Positions 53,178 to 64,000 of a stretch of DNA of 64,000 nt are shown one piece after another. The notes below the pieces were generated by a model, which was given only the letters and a program-made list of their open reading frames with translations, was not told the origin of the DNA and searched no databases. Origin of the DNA: Trichoplax sp. H2 (lineage: Eukaryota > Placozoa > Uniplacotomia > Trichoplacea); assembly GCA_003344405.1 (NCBI GenBank), contig NOWV01000003.1:372001-436000 (forward strand), read 5' to 3'. The position numbers were made by a program, and so were the translations under genes. Within the stretch, counting starts at the first letter, position 1, and every line of letters begins with the position of its first letter.

Positions 53178-55753
53178 TCAAGAACTATGTCACAAAAAGC
53201 GCTACCCTGAAGAAATATTAGTTTTGATAAATAATAATCTATTGATACTAAAATCCTTATCTTATATTTCAAACGTAGCTTAAATGGATTGACTCTTGCA
53301 ACGTACATGATCCAGGCCTAAACTATTCTCTATTGCATACTGTCAAATCTTGTACAGTTGCAATATACATAGTTAACTTCGTTGTGGTGCTTAAAAACGA
53401 TCTTTTTCCTATTATTACTAGCTGTGTTATTCTTTTATTCTATCACCTAAGCTACATTTATGAAGGATTAGTTGGTGACAGATTGTGAATAATAATAATA
53501 TTAGAATATTATAGATTAAAAAACTCTTCAATCTACGCCATTAAGCAGGGTAGAATAATACTTTACAATATCTACAGGATTTATCGTGCACATTATAAGA
53601 CGATGTTGTACAGTAAGAGATTAGCATGGTGTGATATTTGATAGTTAGAGATAGTCATATGCAGTTTGTCGCTCAAAATTTTATCTGTTTCTGCCGTTAT
53701 TCATCTATTTAGCTTAAATAAGACGAATAGTGAAGAAAAATCCTCATTATTTGCGGCATTCAATGTTTTATGACTTGCATTTTTCCCTGGAATGTTAAAG
53801 ACTAATAGATAATGGATTGATTAAGAATATATCGCTGAATAAACGGTTATATTAATATTGCTAATAATAATATTTGTATGATATCGTGTACACAGTAGTT
53901 ATCATATACGAATACTAAGATATCTATGGTAAAGTATCCGGCATATTAAACTCGTTCTTTCGAGCCTTACTAGATTACTATTCTGATACTGAACCCTATG
54001 AACAATAATAAAGGTCGTATATTACTACATGATTGTTAAATTATTTGTCTATTGATAACCTGTAATCAAAAGCTGTATTTTAGAGTCCTAAACATATCAT
54101 GGTATTCTACCAAATTTTAGAAGTAGTAGAATAAATTTACTTTCCGCCGAGGATTCCTTTGTTATTTTGTTTAAATTATGTTTGAAGTACCCGTAATTTT
54201 TATTTAGGCTTGGTTATGGATGTAACCGCTCATAAATTTTTCATCGTTGTAATGGAAGTGACATAATTCGTATAATGTTAACTGTGTTTGAGGTTATAGT
54301 GATACTATGAGGGTAATAGCTTTAAATTCGAGATTAAATAGCGCAGCGTTAATAAATAAATTGAAGGACGATATATTTTAAAATACTTCCGTTTTCTATT
54401 AAGCTTTACAAAATATTTTAATGACATAGGACACCTTAAGATTTCATAAGTATTTTTCATTAGCTTAGATGCTAGCTTTCGTAATTGTATACATTGCCGA
54501 TAATAAATATGCGCATTTTATAGATACAATCTTTTTCTTATCGAATGTTGTACAAGGAGCTATCACTTTATGAATGTCTGGTATACGAGTATTTCAGCCT
54601 AGTACTTTACAGCACACCTTGAACAATGTGTTACGCATTAATGATATTAAATTTTAGTAAGTATTAGTAATACTTTTCTGTGCATATACTTATGCATAGA
54701 TATTGCGCAGACTTTGTTATGAATCGGTAATGCATTAGTTCCTGAATTATTGTTAAGAATACAAATTTTATCTAGAGTAGGGTAAATGATCAAATTGCAA
54801 TCTTAGCGTAGCCTACAAGTAAAGCTATATGCTGTGATGGAAAAATTTACAGTATAATAATACAGATTACAGGAATGCAAGCTTTTGTCCCACTCTCTCT
54901 TTTTTATTTCGGACTACTCGATCATACTAATTTTATTATAAATTATCTTATGCAGATCAACGAACCCTAAGTTGACATTAAAATCTTACGAAGGTAAAAT
55001 TGTTTAACCTATTGCAGCTGTACAAATACTTATTCAGGTCTTGTTGATCTAGACTTCTAATGTAAAAATCTCTGAGATAACATTCGCGAAGTCATATCCT
55101 ATAAACCTTCGTAATAGCTGTTATGATGATATGTAACTAATTATTTACATCGGTCTTTATTCCAAAACAATATGGTGATGTAATTCATGATAATAGTGAT
55201 AAAATTCCGTCTTCTTACTAAATTCTTTGTACATACGGTACATTTCGTGGATGTAATTCTTGTGTATGGAAATTTATTATATTTGTTGTTAGTTTAAAAA
55301 ACTGTAAACAATACTTAATCGGCTGTAAAAGTATTTCCTGTAAATGCGTTGGCGTTCACAATCAATTTAAAGATATGTTGACAGATGGAAACTCTTCGGT
55401 TACTTTAAGGGCTTCCTGCAAATATTTTCTGTGGTCAGTGACACAAAACCGGCATCAAATTTTTCGATATTGATACCTAGCTTCCTTTGGTATAATATCT
55501 CTGTCGATTATTTGCTGCATACGTGCATAGGCTAAGTACTGTAATAGTCTCATTTAACCTGATAAATTACGATAATAATGATAGTTACAACAGTCTATCA
55601 AAAATGTGAGTAGAAAGGTGATGTTTGCATCTGTACACTAAAGATTAAAAGCGTAATGCGATTTATTACTTTAAATTTTATAATCAGGGTTATATCCGCG
55701 GATCATCATTGCTTACAAGTCAGCTACATTCGCTACTTGCGCGCAGTACAAAA
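53178..55753. other. Intergenic stretch after the GATA factor
   Basis: No supported gene. It includes the GATA 3' flank. A pair of open minus-strand segments near 55362-55538 has splice-like ends but no upstream partner and is not called as a gene. Confidence 0.5.
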
Positions 55754-56552
55754 ATGGCGAAACTCATAAAAATCATAGAAAATTGTTGTGAAGTATTTGT
55801 CTGTTAATATGTTTACCATTTAGCACTTAAACTTTGATCAGTGTTATCATCAGTATGATCACTAGCCAATGTTCATGATAATATCATAGAAAAAATTCAG
55901 GTATTATGCTATTAAAGTATCTGTACACAAGAGCATACACATATGTTTAAATCTGACTATAGTTCAACGGTTAAAAGATTCTAAGAAAACAAAAATTCTA
56001 ATTATCATTGTTTCGATACCACGAATGCTGTAATTAGTTTACTACATTGAAGTGATGAAGGATAGTTTTCATATTACAAGAATATTAATAAATAATTACT
56101 ATTAAAGACAGGATCTGACAAGCATGGCGCTAGAAAATTGGCTATAGACGGAGTAATTAATCATCATTTGTTTAAGACTGCCAGTCAGCTTAAGTGAGTG
56201 AAATTTTCGTTGCATGAATGGTTATTGATGTATTCACTTATAACGATTATAAAATATAAAACTTCATATTATACTAAAGTCTATCATAAACACGTTTATT
56301 GTATTAACAATTGTTTCCAGGTATTATTATACGATTCTTAGTTAATCTTTAAGGCTAACCTGATAATATCTGCTTTGATTTAGAAGAGTTTGATAAATTT
56401 TTGATCACTGATCATTACTCAGACTTGGTATAATTTTAGATGATGACTTAGGTAACAAATATGCACTGAAAAACGTGATGGTTTATGCAGATGCAGATGA
56501 GGTTATTTCAAGATCTTCATTCACCGCATTAACTAGTTCAGTAGAGGTTTAA
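55754..56552 (+). CDS. Putative small gene of unknown function
   Basis: Proposed exons 55754-55792, 56108-56193 and 56423-56552, about 84 aa. The evidence is splice sites and phase, not homology. Exon 2 (GSDKHGARKLAIDGVINHHL, then FKTASQLK) ends at a strong GTGAGT donor in phase 2, and exon 3 begins after CAG in the same phase (LGIILDDDLGNKYALKNVMV, then ADADEVISRSSF). Residue composition looks protein-like. Exon 1 (MAKLIKIIENCCE) and its junction are weak. Exon 3 may end at the in-frame TAA (56550-56552), or splice after Glu at 56546 to a downstream segment at 57484, reading KELEAI then stop. I do not recognise the family. Confidence 0.35.
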
Positions 56553-56813
56553 TTTTGATATTTATGTGAATTAATATGCTTTCTAATACGCGTATATTCA
56601 GAATATCCTTAGTAATATATATTAATAAATCATTATTATAGAAATTGCTTTGTTTGCTCTGGATTTAAGCCTTTATCTTTCAATAGTTATCAAGAATATT
56701 GTAATACTTATTGATTAAAATATCAATATTTTTATCATTGATACCGTAGAAGGGCTAAAATTAATACAATACAATTCGAAAGTTGCAGTAAATGCGATAT
56801 TAATATTAACTAC

Positions 56814-58197
56814 AATTCGGTCCACATTGTATGAGAGACGCAGTTACATTAACAGTAGAATTACTATATACTATGATTTGTAACGTGTGTGACGTACTGC
56901 TTTACACTATACGTGTATGGATCAAATAGTGATATGGCGATAAAAAGATAGATAATATTCAGCGTCATCATAAGTAGCTGATAACATCATTATGTACAGT
57001 ATGATTAATTACTTATTTTATCTGCTTACATACTGTAATACCTTTATTACTCTTTATTGTCAATCAAGTTTAAGCGCAAATTCTCCGGCGATTTGTGAGA
57101 ATTTTAGGGATAAAATGGGCGAGATTTCAATACTAAAACATGTTATTTAAGAATTATTTTCTTCTAGATTATGCTAATATTACAATAAATACTTCAAACA
57201 TTCGCATTATATTACGCCAATATGATAACTGATTGTGTATCAACAAGGAAAATGACTCTGATGACTAAGGCTCAGCGACTACATGAAAGTCCAATTAGCA
57301 GAAGTAGCAGTGACTGAGTAAAAAGTATTAATGTCCATATAGTATTAATCACAGGACTATCGAACTTTCTTTTTCTGTACTTGCGATAGCTTGATATTCA
57401 TGATTAAATTAACGTAATTACGAGCATTGTATCAATTATATATTTTTTACTCGATATCTACCGTTAATAACAGATAGTTACAGAAAGAACTTGAAGCGAT
57501 ATAAGAAAAGAGGAAATCAGATCTGGAAGTTGTTGATATGTTCGAGTACATAGAGTAAGCGTATGACTATGGTACGATATATCTTCAGCTGCCACCATTA
57601 TGTTTTTGTTGCAATGTGATTTGCCTCATACTCTTACACATATATTGCCCTCTCTGTATCGGAAAGTAGACCGCAAAATTAAATTAAATTTCTGCTTACC
57701 GGATAATTGAATACGAATTAAAAAATTATAGCACTTTAATTTCGAAAACTTCGATTATTACGGTATGATAGTCCTACTTCTTCGAGCACTCTCTCGTTTA
57801 CTATTATATTATTATCACTACCTGNNNNNNNNNNNNNNNNNNNNAATTCGGTCCACATTGTATGAGAGACGCAGTTACATTAACAGTAGAATTACTATAT
57901 ACTATGATTTGTAACGTGTGTGACGTACTGCTTTACACTATACGTGTATGGATCAAATAGTGATATGGCGATAAAAAGATAGATAATATTCAGCGTCATC
58001 ATAGGTAGCTGATAACATCATTATGTACAGTATCGGAAAGTAGACCGCAAAATTAAGTTAAATTTCTGCTTACCGGATAATTGAATACGAATTAAAAAAT
58101 TATAGCACTTTAATTTCGAAAACTTCGATTAGTAACGGTATGATAGTCCTACTTCTTCGAGCACTCTCGTTTACTATTATATTATTATCACTACCTG
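56814..58197. repeat. Duplicated flanks around gap 2, differing by a 657 bp segment
   Basis: 56814-57002 equals 57845-58033, and 57660-57824 equals 58034-58197, apart from a few base changes and small indels (AAGTAGC/AGGTAGC, ATTAAAT/ATTAAGT, CTCTCTCG/CTCTCG). The copy before the gap has an extra 657 bp (57003-57659). The shared bases TAT sit at both breakpoints. The pattern fits two alleles placed in series at a gap, with an insertion or deletion between them. No terminal inverted repeats or transposase are visible in the extra segment. Confidence 0.85.
57825..57844. other. Assembly gap (20 N)
   Basis: Twenty unknown bases, the same fixed size as the first gap, so the true distance is unknown and may be negative given the duplicated flanks. 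Confidence 0.99.
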
Positions 58198-60159
58198 CGT
58201 TTGAGCATTGTGTTGGGGGCATTGATATCTTCATAGTATGCTAGATATCTGAAATCTCTGGAGGTTCTAGAAGTTTGTGGTTAGCTGATTAAGTTGATAT
58301 TGCTAAACTAAATATTACTAGCAATATAAGGAACTGCGTTTCCGGCGGTCTTCTTAATACTCGTATATGTTTATTGTACGCGTAGAATATCGTATACCTG
58401 CATACAGTATATGTAAATGAAGTGACTCGTTGTCTTTGACCAACATACAATACACCTCACATCAAATTACTGTAATGGTTCACCATTTACTCGTCTGCAT
58501 TCTACTGTAGTCTACTGTATGTGATATGTTTGTAGAAGGGAAACCATGATGGATGTCAAAGATAGTTGGAGGATGAAGAATAGGTTTATTCAGAGATTGA
58601 GAACAAGTAGGTAGGAACAGAACAAATCACTCGTATTCATTACATCTACAGTACAGTACAAATTATTTAACCGAAAGGAATTGATAGATGAGCCAGTGTT
58701 ACAGCGTACCTGCTTGTGCTGGGGTATCAATGTCAGTTTCAACCAATCAAAAGCTAATTATCGGCATTCGATCGATTACTGCTTACTACTGTAGTGTACT
58801 GTACTGTACAGTACAACAACCGTATTGAAGGTTCGTACTACTCTCAATCAGCATGGGAGACAAGAGATTGTACGCGTAGTTGAAGTTATTGTAAAACTAA
58901 CTACTAACTCCTAGACCTGACAATTCTCTCTTTATTGCATTGAAAAGCAGCGGCTTATATAAATACGTACGCCGTTCACACTTAAAATGCATTATAAATA
59001 CAAGTTTAATCTAACAAATACAGCGTGGTATAGAATAGCAAGTTGAGAGCGGGTAAGCAATGATTCAAACAACCTTTGTCATACAGTACAGCATGAATGT
59101 CATTACAGTACCGTACTGTACTGTACAGTACTGTATGTTCTCTTGTCCTGCTACACACTAACATATGGACTGACATACAGTACTGTACTGTACAGTACAG
59201 TAGTTTAAAGAGGAATGCTGTACTGTACTGTACACTGTACAGTTTTTCTCTAGAAGTCTTATTAGAAGCCCCTTAGTCCGGTTCTTGATGTACAGTACTG
59301 TACTGTACAGTAGACTTCGATAACGATCATATTTACAGTACTGCTGTACAGTACAGTATAGTATTTATTAATTAATTATAATTAGTTAAAAAAAATTAAA
59401 ATTAATATACTGCATATAGAATACTATAGAGAAAATCTTAAAATCATATCATCATCCTCCCTTTCTTATGGTTTGTCTGAAACTTGATCATAAATAATAA
59501 CCTTATAATAACCTTACAAGCTGCTGGCAACCTTATATTTACAGTTGGTTCGCAAGCCCTTGATCCCGATTTCTTCTTCGCTTGTAAATATACTAGTGCG
59601 CGTATATCATTTGTAGGTTACAAGTCTATCGGTTATACACCAGATTCACTTAGGAAAATACCTTTGTTATTTATATATTCACTTTGGCACAATAAAATAT
59701 TTATTTATTGTCCATCCGCGAGAACATTGTGGTCTTGTAGTACGCTTTTAAGCAATATACTGTAGCAGACTATTCACAATTTTACTCATCGTCTTTTTTC
59801 ATTCTGCTCAAAGTTGGCTATTGCTTTCTGGGTAACGCTACTGCGATCTGATAATTATTTACGTATATTTTTTTATCCGTTTGCCTCCAGTTAAAGCTTC
59901 GTTTGATAAAGTATCGAAATTGGGGATAAAAAGAAGAATATTTAATCTTTTATAGAAATACTGGTGAAGTTATTTATGTTGTGAACTTAAAGCTTGTACT
60001 GTAGCAACGTTACAAGACAGCAGTTTACAAACAGCTTTGCGGTTGGAGGTTGATCAGGTTATTTATTGCCTAATATAAGCATGCAAATTTTGTTTATACC
60101 TGATAGGAAGGAGATATATTCGTTAATACAGTAATTTGTAGTCCTTTTACATATAATCG
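58198..60159. other. Intergenic stretch upstream of KSR
   Basis: It holds two GTAC repeat clusters and presumably the KSR promoter. No coding gene is supported. The frame at 59484-59765 is 93 codons but has no motif or exon partner. A short ATG frame at 58548-58616 ends near a GTAGGT and could be a 5' exon, unproven. Confidence 0.55.
59098..59362. repeat. Palindromic GTAC repeat array upstream of KSR
   Basis: Five blocks of GTACTGTACTGTACAGTAC-like units spaced by 30-60 bp of unique sequence. A small further cluster sits at 58794-58814. The array ends about 800 bp before the KSR ATG, further than at other genes. Confidence 0.85.
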
Positions 60160-63100
60160 ATGGTGGTTAGCAGCGTCAATAGCGATAGAATGGATGATAG
60201 GCAGCCAGCAAAGCTCCTGAAAGAGCGGCTAGAGGACCTTGGCGATTTACAAATTCTAATTGATACAACTGTAACTCAATTGATCCGTACTCGTGCACAA
60301 TGTGACGTTACTTTTGATTTCATTCAACAGCAATTGCGTGCCCTTGAGGTAAGATTATTCTAGCATTAGTACATTGATAATTAATAATTGTCATATCTTT
60401 GTTATATTTTATGAACTATGATATTTCATAGTACTACTATGGTAAAGAAAAATCTTTAATCAAAACTATTAATGAATTGTGTGCTTAGGACGAATGATAA
60501 GCGTATGTTACTATAAGCTACGATGAAAAAATGATATCAATAAGGATGTCAATAGTAATTTAATTTAAATTTGGCCCTAATGGGCTCGAAATGTAGCTAC
60601 GTGGCACCATATCGCATGAAAGAACAAATTTTTATAGTTCTAAAATATTATTTTGACACACAAGCGAATTGAAGATATTATAATGGCGACAAAATAGAAA
60701 GGCTAAAAGGGATGCTAACCAGACTGTAGATAATAGTGTATATAGTACTGATAATCAATTTTTATCTTAAGATCTCGATGTAGGCGCCTGCAGCTATACC
60801 AGGCCATATAGCATGGAAGAACGAACTTCCACAATTTCTAAGTTTTATTTTGACGTGATGAGGAAATGAACATACAGTAATACAGCGAATAACTTGAACA
60901 GTAGCCATTAATATTCATCTGCGCTCATGGTTAACTCTTTTGTTGACATTCCTGTACAAATTTATTGTTAACGTTTACTGTGTACACTATTACTGTAAAA
61001 GTTCATAAAAAGCATAACATTAGGTTTCGTTCACGTATAATAATTTAAATTAGCATATTCTATTAAAATAGTAGTTATTAGTTTACTACTTTATGGAGTA
61101 TTAGTTATATTGTAATTTTTAAATCAAAAGTTATCACTTTGTTAACAAATTATCTGGATCACTGCCGCTCCTGCTATGGTATTTGTCACGAATATTTTCA
61201 TGATGTTTATTTTGGACCAACTTCTTTTTGATAGGGTAAAGTTATCAAGTATATTTCGCAACAGCTGTTAGAGATTGCTAATGGCATTCCACCCAATTCT
61301 CCTTCAATCGCTGATAAATTTTATCAGTATCCTAAACTTGATCAATGGCTAGAAGTTGTTGGAATGGAATCCTCAACCGCTAAGGTAATGGTTTGTCCAA
61401 ATAGAGCGTATTAGTTTGTTAATGAATACAGCTAGTTCGATGCGATTGCAACTGTACAATGATTAAACCAATATGTTATACGAATGCGGATTGGCATGAC
61501 TTATGATTTCGAGGTAGGATCGCGTTTATTGCTATGGGGTTAAACTTGAGAGATCGCAATGAATCCAACGGATAGATGAGGCTATATGCAGAATGTACTC
61601 TAGACATGATCGCGTTTCAGTCAGGTGGAGTTGAAAATCGAAGATATATCAGTATTATGATGCTAATGCATATTGCATACATTTAATTTCGATTCTATTA
61701 TAAGCATTTCACAGATACAAGTACTGTATTTACAGTGACCGTAAATCTCTGGTAGTAATTGAAATCCTTATACGCAGTGTACGTACATACGTGTATAGTA
61801 CATCGTAATTTTCATTCGTCATCACATCCTACGCATTTGTTTGTGCAGTAAAGTACACGAATACTGTGCAAGAATATTGTATTGCATACCGCGCTACAAA
61901 GTACACGGTAAGTGCCGCCTGTTTTATATTTATACTAGTCAAACCCTCGCTGATGATTCTTCGCGTACTACACTTACCTTTTCATCGGGCAGGGGTGAAT
62001 TACACGCTCATATCATTTTACGAGTAAAACCCAAAATCTATATGCAAAATCAGTCGATATTTTTTAGGGTAGTTCTGCGAATTAATCCTAAAATAACACT
62101 TTACGGTACTATTAGGTAATAATTCTTTGTTTAGTAAACGTATGATTTACTTACGCCAGTCGTAAATTGCTGTCATTGATGAATAATATTATTAAGTATT
62201 GCAGAGTGAATTGGAATTACTGTATTGTTAATGTACCACCATTTAACAGATTTCAATAACATAGCAGGTTTACGCCTAACACATATATTTTAGCAAGTAA
62301 ACTCGCGATCATCCATGAATATGTTACCATTACGCTCTATTGTGAACTCTGTACGAATTTAAACGTCAACTTAAATAGTTAAAAGTTATAATGATAAGGG
62401 TAGTGTAGTAAATATCAGGAATTGCATAAGACTAAAAGTGAAAAAACTCGAATTCTACTTTCATGTAATATATTACTTTTGTTCGATTACTGCTTATTTC
62501 ATCTTCATACGCCACTTGGTATCATCTTTGGTATTGCTCTACGAATTCTTTGTACAGAAACACTGATATTATTTCTTATTACGTCTGTATAATTACGATG
62601 TAATTGCAATATTTACGCGCTTGGAGAAGTCCTCTGTTGCATAAACTGTAATTGACCTATTCTCTATGATCTTTAAATTATAAAACGGTTGGATCAGATT
62701 CTTGATTTCTCTACTTAGGCTATTTGCGGTTTACAATTACCACTTTCCACAATATTAAATATGCAAGAAGAAGACATGCGACAAATGCTTAATGATGTTC
62801 AATGTAACGAAGGAGATAGTAGTCGCTTCATTGCTGCAATGAAAAATCTTCGTTTATATTTGGGTAAGTCAGCAGCTATGTCTGTAGTGGCTTGTGCACT
62901 GTATGGTTGTAACGTTTGAATTAATGATGTTGGTAAACTAGATTGCTATAACGTGTGTGAAAGTTGATTTATTATGAAACTTTAACTTACAATATAGCTG
63001 TAGCGAAGTATATTATGATTGTACAATATAACTGAGTAGATGACGTAACGCATGTAATATGACTATAGCACTGTTCTGCTATTGTAGTGATAGTCCCTTA

Positions 63101-64000
63101 TTCGATGTGCAAAGCAATTACCTTGTCAGTAATTTATTTTCTATCATGTATCCGCTATCAATTTTTTACTATTTATTTGTGATTTACAGAAAAAGTAAAT
63201 GCATAAGTATTCAGCCAAGTAGTAGTCTAACTATTATCGTACATATAATACTATATACTTTGGTTTTTATCACTCGGATACTACATTACAGGGCAAGGCG
63301 TTTTGGCTTATCTTTATAAATTAAACACAATTAGCATAAAATAAATAATAGAGCGTATGCATTTTGTAAGGTAGTAAACTCACGTTTACTTTTAATTTAA
63401 TATCCATGTAAATGTACTGTACGTGTGTATACAAAATACGATGTATATCAATTCATGCCAGATTTACGAACAGCACTAAATGATCAAAATTCCTACTGTT
63501 GGTCATTAATTGCTATTATCGCATTATGTGAAGTCTTTAAATTATGGAATTCTCTGTTAAGTGCGTTGATGTGTGATTGTAAATGACCTGCAATGACGAG
63601 AGTATGTATGTAGTACTATTTTAAGTTGATACTATGTCAAAGCCTTTATATTAACTCAGGTAATTAATTACACCACAGTGATATTATCTATAGAGCTCAG
63701 CATTAATGAGAAATATGATATAATGGGTGCATGCTGGTATTATAATTACATTTGCTAAGGTACGCGTACTATACTGATTTCATTTACCTTTCTTGAGGCG
63801 ATATTTCGAAAACATTGACAAAAAATATCGATGATATTTTATATCTATCTCAGTCCAATCAATAAATTATACGACTTATATCTTGTTAATAAGGTAGTGT
63901 ATCATTTATATTTCTTATATTTTATTGTATTCTCCAATAAATACTTCATATTTCGCAATTCGGAGCTCCCAGGTTACACATTAACGAGATTGCTACAATG
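60160..64000 (+). CDS. KSR: Kinase suppressor of Ras, N-terminal part
   Basis: Three exons seen: 60160-60348, 61235-61384 and 62719-62863, all in phase; the rest lies beyond the window, with a phase-1 donor GTAAGT at 62864 and no further exon recognised to 64000. The 161 residues match the KSR CA1 region, a coiled coil plus SAM-like fold: LKERLEDLGDLQILIDTTVT, RTRAQCDVTFDFIQQQLRAL, GKVIKYISQQL, YPKLDQWLEVVG, LPLSTILNMQEEDMRQML, then SSRFIAAMKNLRLYLG. The family is a pseudokinase-like scaffold bringing RAF, MEK and ERK together; this part docks RAF and membranes. The cysteine-rich C1 domain and kinase-like domain are not in view. Two ATGs are possible (60160 and 60190); the first is used. Whether one KSR gene corresponds to KSR1 or KSR2 cannot be said. 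Confidence 0.85.

Noticed and set aside
55362-55538. Two minus-strand segments in phase (YLAYARMQQIIDRDIIP, then KYLQEALKVTEEFP and stop)
   Set aside because: They look protein-like and have GT-AG ends, but the intron between them would be only 48 bp and I found no upstream exon in matching phase. Kept as a possibility only.
57003-57659. Extra segment as a transposon
   Set aside because: No terminal inverted repeats, no transposase-like frame and only TAT microhomology at the ends, so an ordinary insertion/deletion is as likely.
58548-58616. Short ATG frame MMDVKDSWRMKNRFIQRLRT near a GTAGGT donor
   Set aside because: Could be a 5' exon of KSR, but KSR already has an ATG in its first recognised exon and nothing links the two.
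59484-59765. 93-codon plus-strand frame
   Set aside because: Hydrophobic, no recognised motif, no exon context; likely chance in AT-rich DNA.

Overview
The window looks like nuclear DNA of an early-branching metazoan. It is AT-rich, its genes are split by many short GT-AG introns, and the gene set is animal-type: a two-finger GATA factor, KSR, a smoothelin-like protein, an LRRC43-like protein, NUDT9, DPH1 and RPL23A. Compact genes, about one per 7 kb, low GC and muscle or signalling homologues in a simple gene setting would fit a placozoan (Trichoplax/Hoilungia type). That assignment is an inference; no marker gene in the window proves it. All gene models were built by hand from reading frames, splice sites and phase, and recognised from family motifs, not by database search.

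Layout, left to right. MRM3-type rRNA methyltransferase (minus, cut by the window start). NUDT9 (minus, 6 exons), head-to-head with DPH1 (plus, 12 exons). DPH1 converges on a large smoothelin-like gene (minus, 7 exons, about 1584 aa). A 6 kb intergenic stretch follows. An LRRC43-like gene (minus, 11 exons) lies head-to-head with RPL23A (plus, 4 exons), only 374 bp apart. Next come 3.5 kb of repeat-rich DNA with an assembly gap, a SKA1-like kinetochore gene (plus, 12 exons), a 10 kb gene-free stretch, and a dual zinc-finger GATA factor (plus, 4 exons). After that lies a poorly defined small gene, a second assembly gap with duplicated flanks, and the 5' part of KSR (plus, continuing past the window).

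The most striking non-coding feature is a family of arrays built from the self-complementary unit GTACTGTACAGTAC and its fragments TGTAC/GTACA. Dense arrays lie just upstream of gene starts: between NUDT9 and DPH1, between LRRC43-like and RPL23A, before the SKA1-like gene and before KSR. A shorter cluster abuts the MRM3 start. This is the best candidate here for an undescribed system, either a lineage-specific promoter element or a repeat that settles in open promoters.

Both 20-N gaps are flanked by near-identical duplicated sequence, which suggests unmerged haplotypes rather than real tandem duplications. At the second gap the two copies differ by a 657 bp presence/absence segment that carries coding-like sequence.

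The genes do not form one pathway. They cover mitochondrial rRNA modification, ADP-ribose hydrolysis, diphthamide synthesis, actin cytoskeleton, cilium-associated LRR protein, ribosome, kinetochore, transcription and Ras-MAPK scaffolding.
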